Source: Typhlomys cinereus
Lineage: Eukaryota > Chordata > Mammalia > Rodentia > Platacanthomyidae
DNA: 64,000 nucleotides
Direction of reading: 5' to 3'
NCBI GenBank assembly: GCA_023101885.1
Contig: JALPQD010000830.1
Span: 372,001-436,000 of the forward strand
Part shown: piece after piece, positions 9,726-22,634 of the stretch
Numbering within the stretch: the stretch's first letter is position 1
Layout of the letters: each line of letters begins with the position of its first letter
Notes under the pieces: model-generated
Told to the model about the DNA's origin: nothing
The model's database searches: none
The model's input: the letters and a program-made list of their open reading frames with translations, nothing else
Position numbers and translations under genes: made by a program

Positions 9726-10739
9726 TTGCGTTTTGTACAAAAATGTTGTCCTTGGTTTCCAGAGGAAGGAACCTTGGATCTAGAAACTTGGAAAAGGATA
9801 GGAAAAGAGATAAAAAACTATTATCATGTTCATGGACCAGAAAAGGTCCCAGTTTCTGCATTTTCTCTATGTAGTTTAATGATAGATTCCTTAGGTCCTA
9901 GTCAAGAAACAGTAAGCATAGGGCAGGAAACTAAGTTAGAGGAGGAGGCTCCTCTGACTCCAAAGGAAAATAAAGATAGAAATTATGAAGGCTTAATTAA
10001 GCCTCAAGATGTCATAACAGTAAGTTTAAAGAAAGAAGCGGATGATAAGACCGATTTAGGGAAAGAAGCAGACAGTAATGTCCTGTCTACCTCTGAGGAG
10101 ACTGATTTAAAGAAAGAAGCAGACAGTGATGTCCTGTCTCCCTCTGAGGAGACTGATTTAGGGAAAGAAGCAGCACCTCACCTTAGTGAGGATGATGGGG
10201 TATTTGTAAAGGCTTCAGTGCCATTTCCCCTTGAGAGATCTAGAAAGCCTCTCACAGAGTTAGGATTGCTTAGAGCACTACAACAGGTTAGAAGAATAGA
10301 AAGTGAAGATCCCACATGGGAGCCAAAACTAGAAGCTACAGAAAGAGCTATAAAACAATTGGATTTTGAGAATACAAATGCAATATGCCAGGCTCTGTTA
10401 AGATCGGTCAGAAAGCAAGAGTCTATGAGAGATTACAGCAAAGTATGTATGGATGCCTCACCAGCCTATATGCAGGGAGTACAAATATCAAAATGGGCCG
10501 CTGATATTAAATCAAAAGGTTTTCAGCCTTATGCCATTCCCTCTCTTCCTTTCTCGTTATGGGGAAGAGGTGTTTTATCCTCAATGGAAATGGCTTTAGT
10601 AGTTCCTAATCCTGTAGAATTGGAACAAAGATTTTTAATTGGGACCACTGTTACTTATTATGCTAAGATACAATGGAAATTAAAAGAGCCTGTATGGATT
10701 GAACAGTGGCCTCTATCAATAGAAAAATGCAGGCTATAG
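9726..10739 (+). pseudogene. ERV-B internally deleted gag-pro-pol fusion frame
   Basis: A 337-codon frame made of pieces of three genes. Residues 1-55 are matrix-like (CPWFPEEGTLDLETW). Residues about 103-150 hold an acidic repeat (TDLGKEADS, three variants). Residues 205-252 match the C-terminal capsid (QLDFENTNAICQALLRS, then SPAYMQGVQ). About 262-290 match the end of protease (PYAIPSLPFSLWGRGVL). Residues 300-337 match the start of reverse transcriptase (IQWKLKEPVWIEQWPLS). The matrix N-terminus, most capsid, nucleocapsid, protease active site and the polymerase body are missing. The RT frame shifts by one base after 10730 and then stops. It cannot support replication; any function as a peptide or trans-mobilised RNA is unknown. 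Confidence 0.8.
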
Positions 10740-11535
10740 AACGATTGGTGCAAGAACAGTTAAAATTAGGACATGCAGAGCCGTCAAATAGAAAGCATAA
10801 TGTTAAGACCAAGATTAGAAACACTGAGAAACAATTGGCTGGCTTTGGAGATTAAGTTGTAAATTTACATCTTTCTTTTATTGAAGGAATCCCAACATTT
10901 GGTTTCAAATTGAAAAAAAAATACATAAATAAATAAAAAATAAAAAAACAAATAAGACGAGCATGTTCTTCCTAATATTTTTTAAATTGTAAGATAAAAC
11001 TAGAGATTGATATAAAAACCTAATATCCTAAAAGTAATAAAAAAAAACCTTTCAAACTGCCACTTTTACAGGCTGTGGCAGGAGGATCTCAGCTTGGAAA
11101 ACTATAATATAAATATTTTGGCCTTTATAGATGCAAATGATATTTTGAGAAATGCTTACAAATTTTCAGAAAAAGAAAAAATTAGACAAATATTCATCTA
11201 TTAAATATAGAGTTTCTTAAGTAGTAATTTGGTTTTTGTACTAAATTTTAAAGTTTAATCTGCTTTTCATATGTTTTATAATTGAGCTAAACTGCTTGAC
11301 TTAACTAATGAGATTTTGTTTTCAAAAATAAGGTTTTTATAAATGTTCTGCTTTTGATGATTTCAAAGGTGATTTCAAGGCTGTTATCAGTGAATTGTAT
11401 GTTATTGATGTGTTTGTATGTTTATATGTCCTGTGTTTATATGTTGAGTGTCTTATGTTTCTGTGTGTGGCCACTTCTATTTTTCTTTTCATTTCTATTG
11501 CGCGCTAATATTAGAATTTTGGCATGCCATTTTTT
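10740..11535 (+). other. ERV-B non-coding internal region, part 1
   Basis: After the broken RT start the sequence becomes AT-rich with no long homologous frame. From about 11240 it is the reverse complement of ERV-C 40.5-40.8 kb, so this is a shared non-coding ERV module. A young SINE interrupts it at 11536-11819. Confidence 0.6.
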
Positions 11536-11819
11536 TTTAATTTTTTATTATTATTATTATTATTTATTCAACTGTGCGCATGTGCGTGTGTGTCTGTGTG
11601 TGTGTAGAACCACAGACGAATTCGTGAACCACCATGGACGCCTCCACCTCCTTCTGCCCCAGGATTCACAGGCTCCGCCCTACCAGGACCAGAAGCACAG
11701 GCCGCCCCCGCTTCCGCCCGGTGTCTATACGTGTCTATATACGTGGGATCTGGGATCTGAACTCAGGACCTTCCGCCTGCAAGGCGGAGGCTTAACCCCT
11801 GAGCCACCTCTCCAGCCCA
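11536..11819 (-). mobile_element. Full-length SINE inside ERV-B
   Basis: Young minus-strand SINE with the tRNA-like head at its right end and an A-rich tail (read as TTA/ATT repeats) at the left. The duplication TGGCATGCCATTTTTT lies at 11520-11535 and 11820-11835. It postdates ERV-B. Confidence 0.85.
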
Positions 11820-11835
11820 TGGCATGCCATTTTTT

Positions 11836-13867
11836 AAATACATGTATGCATACTTAAAAATAAGAACAAATAATTTTAATGACATCTAAGGCCTTAACTA
11901 CTTAAACACTTTAAACAATTTATGTTTTCTTTCTTGAAAGTTCATTGCTTAGCTTGGATTTTTAATAGGAATATAAACAAATATTATTGCGTTCTTAAAG
12001 GTTTTTTTCATATATTCTCAAAATAACAAACCCGCTGTCATATGGATTAATCAAATTTCCTCATTCCTCTTGATTTCTTTTATAAAATTTTATCCCATCA
12101 AATCTAGCAACCAGGAAAAATTGTTTATCTAAACAGAAACATACAGATGTTGTGATCATGTGTTGCTTGTTCCTTCTGTTAAGGTGTTAACAGTTCAACT
12201 CTTAATTTCTTTTAAAAATAAGGTCTATTATTATTGCTACCTTTAAAAGGCATTTCTCGAGGGATAATTAATGTGAAAACAGCAGGGAACCATCAGGTAA
12301 AAATATATATATATTTATATATGTATGTATAGTACTTAGGTGTACAAAAGGTTTAAAAGAAAGTTTATGGGATGAGATATGTTACTTAGAAAGTTAAAGT
12401 ATGTGCAGGAGGTTTATGAGTTGGTTACTTAAAAAGAATGTTAAAGTATGTTGTGAAGGTTTGTGGGATGTTAGAGTTATGAGAAGACTGAAAATAAGAG
12501 ATGATGGTTAAAGAAAGTATTATTTGTTATGCTTCTTCCATGTTATAAAAGAAAAGATATTGAACCTCAGAAATTAGAAATTAAGAATTAAGCTTCATGT
12601 ATTCAAATGTTTTTCAATTGTCTCTGTCTTAATTAAACAGAGATTTGGTTATAAAAATTTAACTCTTAAAGGGTTTAACTGCTTAAGATCTTATAGAGTT
12701 TAACTATTATATTTATGTTATAAGGGTCATGTACTTTAAGGACAAATTTTGGTAATGGGCTTAGATAAGAACTACAAAATCTTAATTTTCAATTTTCTCA
12801 GAGATGGCTTCTATACATCTTAGATAAGAAATCACCCCCCAGGAGGATCTTTGTAATACCATTCTCCAACTAGATTTAAGATTTCCTCAGATACACCTCA
12901 TTTAATTTGTTTCTCCATCTTATACAGTTTAAATTTTTTTTTTGAAGAAGGCTTTACAGTAAATGGTGGATTCAATGACAGAAGGCCTTTGACATACACC
13001 TGTCCTAACCAGACCCAGGACTCTGCTGGAATTGCGGGTATCTTTGTGTTTCTCCATTAGTAGGCTCACTCTGTGGATTCCCAAGCATTTAGTCTGCCCA
13101 GTAGAAAATCATGGACAATTGCCCTGACAAGATCACAGCTCTCTGTCTACAGGAAAAAGGGAGTTGATATCAATGCAGAACAACTCGAAGAGCCAGATCC
13201 TGGCCTGAAGGAGCCAGGCTAGTCCAACAACCACAACTAACGACCTGCAGACATCTCTTCTTGACTATTACTGTGCTGCCCTATTCTTCAACATTCTAGA
13301 CTTAAGTATCAGACTTTCTTGGATGGTCAGTGCTTGTACACAAAATATTTCCTTCTAGGATGGATTCCTGATCTCTGTTGGACTGACTCTGAGAGTCTCT
13401 TACAAACTGGACTTTAAAAATTAGCTGTTGCTCTTCATATGCTAAAAGGATTTTATTTTCTATTTAAAATGCATTATTGTTTTGCTTTTGGCTCCTAAAC
13501 ATATACAATTTTCTGTTAACTTTTGCTGACATTTATCCCACCAATTGTATCTATTGTTTATTGGCTAATTGTTTATCTTAATATGGGTACTGAGATAGAA
13601 TTTATATTTGGGACAAAATTCAGACTCATCTCATTAAGATTGTTATGCAATTCAGGATTGGAGGTACTTAAGAGATGAGATGCATTGATTAGGCCTAAAA
13701 GATTTGTAGCTATGCTTATTTTAGGAAAATCAGTATTAGTATTATTATTGCCCTTTTCTTGTCAACTGCCACCCTTGTTTCTGACATGTTGCCATACTAA
13801 CTATAAATTTATTTGTGTTAATCCATGTCCTTAAAATGAGACAGATAAACCATAGGAGAAAATATGA
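11836..13867 (+). other. ERV-B non-coding internal region, part 2
   Basis: About 2 kb of AT-rich proviral interior without a coding frame. 11836-12050 matches ERV-C 40.27-40.5 kb in reverse complement. The rest has no partner in this window. It replaces the pol and env-SU genes expected in a complete provirus. Confidence 0.55.
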
Positions 13868-14116
13868 TCTCACTTACTAGGAATTTGGCATAATACAGAT
13901 TTAGGACCAGATATCAGAGCTTTACAAACTAAGATATTGGATATTAATAAAGCTCATTTATATGTAACTGATGTAGGTCAGATGGCAGAATCTCTCTGGA
14001 ATAATATATCAACATATATTAATCCTACAACGTGGTTCACTATGTTGATTCATATTGGCGTGACAATTTTTATCATAATCATTGTTATAGTCCTCTTTCA
14101 GTCATCTTCAGGTTGA
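13868..14116 (+). pseudogene. ERV-B env transmembrane-subunit 3' end
   Basis: An 82-codon frame without its own Met, ending at TGA 14114-14116, about 70 bp before the 3' LTR. It has a helical segment with RALQTKILDINKAH, then SLWNNISTYINPTTW, then a strongly hydrophobic membrane anchor (IGVTIFIIIIVIVLF) and a short tail. Order and position fit the C-terminus of a class II retroviral TM protein. SU and the fusion-peptide part are absent, so the fragment is non-functional for entry. Confidence 0.65.
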
Positions 14117-14166
14117 TCTCCTCATCTTTCAGACAGGTCAACATAGAATTTGAGAAGCTCAAATTA

Positions 14167-14186
14167 AAAAATAAAAAGGAGGGAAA
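14167..14186 (+). promoter_or_regulatory. ERV-B polypurine tract
   Basis: An A-rich then AAAAAGGAGGGAAA run immediately before the TG of the 3' LTR. Confidence 0.75.
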
Positions 14187-15641
14187 TGCTGTGTCCCTAT
14201 CCAACTAATCTAGTAGAATATGTCTCAGTTTGGAAAAGATGGATACAAAGTAACATGTTTTGGGATAAGGACATGGCTTTATTTAAGAGAAATAAGGAAA
14301 AATATGGGAATTGTCAGGCTTTGGTGTTTCTTCCCAGCTCAGGCCTAAAGCCTGTTCTCTGAGGAAGGTCACAGTAACCCCATGAACAGGGGCTGGACAC
14401 TTTCTCCTAGATAATTCGGGTTTTGCCTCAGGCAGGAAGAATTCTGGGAATTAGGAGTGCCCCTTACCTAGGTTTTGTTTTTTTTGGGATAATTCAAGTT
14501 TTGCCTCTGGCAGGAAGAATTCTTCTGGGAATTAGGAGTGCCCTTTACCTCCTCTTAGGGTTTTTTGGAACTAGCTTCCTGCTCTCTGACCTAGAGAAGA
14601 AGCCTGCTTTTTAAGTTTTATTCAAATACTAAATAGAAATTTCATGTCTAGTCACTTACAATAAGTAGACTTGTTAGACAGAATGTGTGCACTGATTTTA
14701 AAGAAATTAGAGAATAACTTCTAGAGTCTTAAAGCATAGATAGGTGGGTAAAATTCCCACCTATAAGTATAAGTATAAGACTATGCTATCAGTCCACTAG
14801 AACTTTAAAAGAAACTGTGATACCCTCTTACCCTGGCTGAAGGCCAAGGAAGAGACCATCATGCCAGAAAGTCGAGATGCCAAGACTGCCCCTGGAGATG
14901 GTATTTGCAATCCAAATTGGGAGAATCCATGCCAGGAGCAAAGGGGGCCGTGTCTTTCCTATCCCAAACAGCACTCTTATGAGAAATTACAGAGATGGAT
15001 CATTCGAGTGCACTCCCACCAATGATCACCTCCGCCCCGAAAGAGACACCCTTGGCATATGGGGCCTGACTGGACCCAGGTTTGGAGTATGCATGGTTCA
15101 CAGATGGGTCATCTAACTGGCAATACACTTCTGGAATTCCTCAAAGGAAGACATAAGCAACCTTACTATTAAAGGAATAGAAGGATGACTGAGAGTATCA
15201 ATCTGGAGAGGACAACAGCAAAAGCTCATGCTGGGACTTATGGGGTGTTGGGGACTCCTATAGTTAATTGTAAAATATGTTCTTTGCTAAAATCAAAAGG
15301 AGATCATTCTGCCTCTGTGTATTTTAAAAAGCAGTCTCTGTTAAAATGTGGGCTTAGCCCCATAGCTATCAGGTGAAGCATTATAGATTAAATAAGAGAA
15401 TAATTCCTTTAAGTGCCTTTACCCTCAGGCAATAGGTTAGGTTCTTGAAAAAAAAGGTCCACCCTGAAGGTGATTTTGCTGATTAGAAAATTACCTATGT
15501 ATATGCAACATTCTTTACTCCAAAATTTTCTGTATAAAAGTTGTCAGGAAAGTTTCAATAAACGGGTTCAGAATGTGTGTTCTGTTCTCCACCCGGTCCT
15601 GGGGAGCCCTGGTCTCGAGGCCGCGACTCTGGTCTGCAGCA
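14187..15641 (+). mobile_element. ERV-B 3' LTR
   Basis: A 1455-bp copy of 7726-9440, lacking about 240 bp after the GGATG near 15184. Apart from that the two LTRs differ only at scattered bases, so the insertion is fairly recent. It ends GCAGCA and is followed by the target duplication CAGCTG (15642-15647). Confidence 0.9.
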
Positions 15642-15970
15642 CAGCTGTCCCCACCTCCACCTCTACCCCCAGAGACACGGGAAGGGGAGATTGTCAGAAG
15701 CAGATCTCAGTTTATTGGGGGGAGAAAAAGGAACTTTTATAGACAAAGGCCATCAAGGCGCGAAATGGGCATCCAATTGTGTCACAAGTCAACACATCCT
15801 GCAGGTGCTAATGGTCAAGTTCAGTGTCGCTCAGCACAGGGGGCAGATAGATACCTGAAAGCCAATTAGGGCTCTCTGTGAAGTGAGGGCAAGACCCTTG
15901 CCCTCAGCGCCATCTTTAGTCCCATGTGCTCGGCCATACCCTGGGGCAAATCCTGGGCGGGGGCCCAACA
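15642..15970 (-). mobile_element. ERV-A 5' LTR, outer part
   Basis: Continuation of the LTR begun at 7643, homologous to 4079-4418, ending GGGCCCAACA at 15970 and followed by ACCCCA (15971-15976). Together with 7643-7725 it gives an LTR of about 406 bp versus 417 bp on the left. Confidence 0.85.
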
Positions 15971-16110
15971 ACCCCATGCATAGTTGCCCAGCAGAAGCGG
16001 GGGTGGCCTGTGTTTCTGGTCCTGGTAGGGCGGAGCCTGTGAATCCTGGGGCAAAGTAAACAAGGAAGAGGTAGAGGTGGTCCATGGTGATTCTCAAATT
16101 CGCCCATGGT

Positions 16111-16169
<59 letters not shown>

Positions 16170-16208
16170 CCGCGCACACATGCACACATGCACAATTGAA
16201 TAAAAAAA
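15971..16208 (+). mobile_element. SINE, 3' half (split by ERV-A)
   Basis: Body and tail of the SINE begun at 3924: GC-rich body, a long CA/CG alternating tract at about 16115-16170, then AATTGAATAAAAAAAAG. Its outer duplication is at 16209-16223. Confidence 0.85.
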
Positions 16209-16364
16209 AGAACATTAGTATTGCGGTTTATCTTAATTCATAAAGGCATAAGGATGTCACTGTTTTAAAATTGCACATAGCATATAACCACATAATTGTG
16301 CCTTCATTTTTTTTCTGTAAAAATATTTATACTGATTATTCACATGTTGTTAATGTCATTATAG

Positions 16365-16532
16365 ATGTTTTCCCAATTGATACCAACAAGGAAAATCACA
16401 AGACTCATTTGTGGCTGAATGGAATCACCTGCAAGAATCCACCCCAGCAAGAGATGGGTGAACTAAGTGAAACATTTAATGTGAGATCAAACTCTATTTC
16501 AAATTGGAGTGTGAAGAAGGTGATCACCCTAG
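16365..16532 (+). CDS. ZNF-1 linker exon upstream of fingers
   Basis: A 168-nt candidate internal exon. An acceptor (ATTATAG) precedes 16365 and a donor GTATG follows 16532. In phase 1, the phase left by KRAB-B exons, it is open throughout and encodes a hydrophilic segment containing KENHKTHLWLNGITCKN and MGELSETFNVRSNSISNW. This resembles the linker that joins the KRAB box to the finger array in rodent KRAB zinc-finger proteins (family inference). No KRAB-A or KRAB-B exon for it is visible upstream in the window; it may lie before position 1. Given the broken finger exon, it is probably part of a decaying gene. Confidence 0.5.
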
Positions 16533-16839
16533 GTATGTTTCCTTAGGAATCAGCTCATGTTAGAATCATTATTTGTCTATACTGAGCCTAGCATGCAGAC
16601 TAGAGAAGAGTGTGTTCATTTTAATTTGACTATCCCTCCAAGCTCCTCAGTATCTTATACTTACATATACTAATCAATGTTCTCAAGGCTGTATTCAGTA
16701 TTTTCAACCTTCTATATAAAGAGATTATAGACACAGAAACAAGTTTCACTTTGAAGAGTTACACTAAAATGAGTGAATATTTGAAGTCCTTTGTTTACAT
16801 AGCTGTTGCAGTTTGCCTGCATGATTGCTGATAGTGACC

Positions 16840-17240
16840 ATCAAATGGCTTAAGGGTACAAGAGGTTTATATCCTTATGACAGTCTGGTTACAATTCTCA
16901 GTCCAGCTTGACAGGAGAGCATGCATCAACAAGCCAAAGCCGAAGGAACTGGCCACACCATTTCTACGTAATGGCTGAGAGAGGGATGATCCTTTCTTGC
17001 TAGACCAGCATGTCTGACCAAGTGTACACAAGGATGCCAACTCTCTCAATGAGCTGTCTGTATTTTAATCCAGGGCCTAATCCTACCCACCATGGGCTGG
17101 GCCTTCCCCATCAGCTAGACAATCTCCTGCAGGTCTGCTCTGGACCTAACTCAACCACTAATTCTCTACAAATGTGCCCAGAACTCAAACCCTCAACTGT
17201 CAAGTTGACACTTGTGCCTAAGTATCACATAGCATAGGTA
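16840..17240 (+). repeat. Old dispersed repeat (same family as 2425)
   Basis: Contains CAGTCCAGCTTGACAGGA, a GGAACTGGCCACACC segment, GAATCC-type linkers and an end at CAACTGTCAAGTTGACACTT. It lies in the presumed ZNF-1 intron. Confidence 0.4.
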
Positions 17241-17305
17241 GCTCTGCATTAAATGAAAAGATTTAATTCATTGTATATAAGAACGTTTTTAAAGAAGTGA
17301 ATACT

Positions 17306-18691
<1,386 letters not shown>

Positions 18692-19636
18692 AATCTCCCA
18701 TAGATCAAACCTCACTGTACATCAGAGAATTCTTACAGGTGAGAAATCCTATGATTATTAGAGATATGTGAAATCAAAACTCACTGTGTATCAGAAAACT
18801 CATACAGGTGAGAAATCCTATGAATGTTAATAAAGTGAGACATCTTGAATCCAAAGCTCACTCTTTATAAGAGAACTCAACAGGTAAGAATCCTTGGATG
18901 TGAGCAATGCAGGTAAGAATTTTTCGAATGTAAGTAATGGAGGAAAGTTTTCCACTCTGCCTCAGTCCTCTCCATACATCTCAGAATTCTTGCAAGTGAG
19001 TAAGAATGTTTCTCCTCCAAGTCATAAGTCACTCTTCATCAATAAACTCATGTGAAAAGCTCTATGAATGTAAAGATTATGGGAAATCTTTCCATTGCAA
19101 ATCATTCCTTATGAAACAGTTGAAGGCTCATACAGAGAAAATGCTTAAAAGGTAAAGATTGCGGGAAGTTTTTTTATTCCAAGTCACTCCTTACTAATCA
19201 TGGCAGAATTTATAGAAGTATGAAGTCTTATGAATTTGTAAATAATGTGAGAAACCTTCTGACCCCATCCATACCTTAGTAAACATTGCACAATTCATAT
19301 ACAGAATAAGTTGTATTAATTTTGACAGTATTTGTTCTGCAAAGTCATTCCATATTATATTCTCTCATACAGGAAATTTTCTACTGCAAGTCACATCACA
19401 CTAAAGAGAATTTATATAGATGAAAAGCATTATGATTGTACAAAATGTAAGAAATATTTCTTCTCAAAGACAAGTCATTGTACATCAGAAATTCTCCATG
19501 TTGGGAAGTCCTTTGTATGTAATGAATGTGAGAAATCTTACTCCTTCCAGGTACAACTCAGTGCACATCACATCACAGAATCTACACACATGAAAACTCA
19601 TGCAAGTGGGAAACCTATTGGATATGCTTTCTAAAC
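18692..19636 (+). pseudogene. ZNF-1 decayed 3' fingers and 3' end
   Basis: Finger-like words continue (for example AGGTGAGAAATCCTATGA at 18736 and 18807) but with stops and indels. An open frame at 19332-19634 keeps two weak units (YDCTKCKKYFF, then FVCNECEKSYSFQVQLSAHH) and ends at 19635. This is a formerly longer array that has lost coding constraint. AATAAA-like words occur farther on near 19970, but no clear transcript end can be assigned. Confidence 0.65.
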
Positions 19637-20809
19637 TTTAGTGTTTGTATCCACCCAGAGTCTTGTTTCCTGGCAGCTTCAACTGGTCATGGAAGAAAAC
19701 TTCCTTTTTGAAGTGGAATGTGTGTTGCACAGCTTTCAAGAACAGATGATTGTTGCTGTGGCATAGTGGCCCAATCCTTAGCCATAGATCAACATCTGCA
19801 TGACCTCATCCAAGATTCAGGAACATCATAGAAGGGAATGAAAGAATGTGTCAGAGGAAGGGATGGTGTATTGTAAAAACTTCCTCCAAGTTTTAATATT
19901 CTCTGCTGGAGGAAGAGAAAAGTTGGTGAGATTTATGAAGTAAAATTCTGTGTTAGGGTGTCCTGAACTTAATAAAAGTCACAAGCCCCCTCTCCAAAGT
20001 CATCATAGCAAGAAATAGCTAGTGGGGTTGGAAGGACACTGTCATGACATGAACTACCATGAAGAGAAGCTTTAAAGTAATTGCTTTCAAGTTGGGCAGT
20101 GACCTTCAGAATCTATCCATTCTGGAGTTGGATTCTGCAGTTAACACCCATCAGCCTGTAAGTAGCTCCAATAAACTTGTTGATTTGCCAAGTGGGACTT
20201 TGGAAGAATCACTTTTGGTATGCTGTCCATGCACATTCTAGAGTTACAGGCAACTGCTTTTCTCTCCTCAGAAAATGTCTCACATAAACCAAAGTCATTG
20301 AATTTACTTAGCTTGAGAAAGAGTAAAAAAAATAGAAGGCAAATGAGCAGCTGTCTAGAAGTAAGAGATTGAAACCTAGGATAATAGAGATGAAAAAGTT
20401 ACGTAAAGATTTAGATGAGGAACATGTAGGGACTATGTCCAAAATTCAGAGAATACTCAATATTTTATGTGAAGAAGCCTAAAAAATTGCCCCAAAGATA
20501 ATACAACTAAAATCATATGCATGTTCAAACCACAAGAAAACAGAAAACTTGTATAACATTCAACAACAACACATTTTAAGCAGAAAATATTCATAATAAT
20601 TACCAAGTTGTAGAAACAAAGATGGGCGGGTTGTAATAATTTTGAGGCAGAGAGATAAGCTAAAAGTGGCTACAGTATTCTCTGGTTAGCAGCATGTTTA
20701 TTTTAATTTCATCTTCAGTTAGTATCAGCATACATACCTAAGAAATTTAGGGGAACAGCATTTTTATTCATACTCAAGTGGGTGTGTTCATTATGATAAT
20801 GCGAGAGTT
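19637..20809. other. 3' flank of ZNF-1, nothing recognised
   Basis: No gene or repeat that I can name. The 60-codon frame at 20059-20241 has no recognisable domain and is probably chance. Confidence 0.4.
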
Positions 20810-21005
20810 CAAACCAACGTTAGGAGCCAACAGAACTGGCCACACTATATTCCCTGGGAAATCTGAGAGAAGTTAATATTTTTTACTTGGCAGTCTGCCA
20901 TATATTAAGCAAGCACCTCCACTTAGGGGATTGGACCCACCCTCTATTTACAGGGTCTAACAATTATCCTATAAACTTGCCTTAACTAAATCATTCCTCA
21001 TAAAT
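20810..21005 (+). repeat. Old dispersed repeat (same family as 2425 and 16840)
   Basis: Contains ACAGAACTGGCCACAC, CCCTGGGAAATCTGAGAGA and a CCCACCCTC segment in the order seen in the other two copies. Confidence 0.4.
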
Positions 21006-21008
21006 GGG

Positions 21009-21010
<2 letters not shown>

Positions 21011-21064
<54 letters not shown>

Positions 21065-21102
21065 ATATATATATAATTTATATATATATATATAATAGGT
21101 CC
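21011..21102. repeat. (TA)n microsatellite
   Basis: Long alternating TA tract with two AATT interruptions; likely length-variable. Confidence 0.9.
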
Positions 21103-22002
21103 AGATTATTGTGGCTAATAGACTTAGTGTGATCCACGGCTTCTTTTTTGTACCTTAAAATTAATTTATTTAACAAAAATATCTATAATATAAGTGATAA
21201 AAAATTTTAGGCATACAATATATTACATGGTCCCTTTCAAAGGAGTGCTTGAAAGTCACAAAAATGTACTGTTAAATAGAAACAAATTTTTTTTTATTTT
21301 GCATTTTTTTTCCTGGTCCTGGGAAAGGCCACATGCTTTCAAAATCTATATTCAGTATTGAAGACAGGAATGAAGGAATACTGAAATAGATGAAGACTCG
21401 ATTTAAAGCCTCCAGGAATGGAGCATCTCATCTGGGATACACGGCAAGCATGTTTTCAGGAAAAAATACCACCTGAAATCTTGCAAAGGAAATGCTCAAA
21501 AAATCTGTCATTGGAAGCATCCATGAATTACATAGTGTGAGAAAGAAGAACTGTCATTTGTAGACAAGGCTTAAAAATAGTCACAGAAAACTGCAGAGGC
21601 AAAAATAAAACCAGAGTGATCATGAATTATAGCATAGCTGAGACCCCACCAATATGATTAAGAGACAAACCTGTGAATCTAGTACGAAATAGGGAAAGGA
21701 AAGTAGGAAACTGATTCCATGTAATTATACTGGTAAGCTGCACAAATCTAAGCAAAGAAACCTACATGTGGGTTTCATTGGTTATCCTAGATATGACCCA
21801 AATAAGACCCCCTCAAATGTCAACAAATTTTACATTCCAAGAAAACATGATAGCTAGTGGATAGTGGAAAGAATAAAAAGGAGGTGATAGCTTTTTATGA
21901 AGGCACACATACTGGCATAACTCATGCTTTAGAAATTTTGAATACCATCATGTAACTGAAACACTGATAACAAAGAATCGTGAGCAAGATTACTTCGGGT
22001 TT

Positions 22003-22287
22003 TTTTTAATTTTTTTAAATTTATTCAATTGTGAATGTATGTGTGTGCGCATGTGTGTATGTATGTGTGTGTGTGTAGAACCACGGACGAATTCGGGAAC
22101 CACCATGGACTGCCTCCACCTCCTCCTGTTTACTCTGCCCCGGGATTCACAGGCTCCGCCCTACTAGGACCAGAAACGCAGGCCGCCCCCGCTTCCGCCT
22201 GGCATCTATACGTGGGGTTAGGATCCGAACTCAGGACCTTCCGCCTGCAAGGCAGAGGCTTAACCCCTGAGCCACCTCTCCAGTCCC
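22003..22287 (-). mobile_element. Full-length SINE
   Basis: Young minus-strand copy with the tRNA-like head at its right end (CCACCTCTCCAGTCCC) and T-rich tail at left; the flanking word AAGATTA is repeated on both sides. Confidence 0.8.
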
Positions 22288-22634
22288 AAGATTATTTTGT
22301 CTAGCCAAGTTATCCTACAATGTTGGTAAGAATTGATGGCATTCCATGATGAGATTGAAATAAAGCACACCACCAACATTGTAACACTCCTGCAGAAAAG
22401 CTTTAAGAATAGGTTGTAAATACAAGAAGAAAATCTGTCTTACTTGCAAAATGCATGCAATGAGGAAGTATCAAACAGTTTTGACTCAGTACATCAGTTG
22501 AACAGATGAGACAGAGAGATTTCAACGCATAGTCTTCAGTAACTTTCAGAAATGTAAGTTGTTTTTGACTTTCCACTTAGAAACTACAGTGGAAAAGTGA
22601 ATAAACAGAAACACGTTCAGTTGCTTGCTGCTTC

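Noticed and set aside
1..16364. KRAB-A/B exons for ZNF-1 upstream of 16365
   Set aside because: No DVAV.F..EEW-type or KP.LI..LE-type exon was found on the plus strand; they may lie outside the window or be lost.
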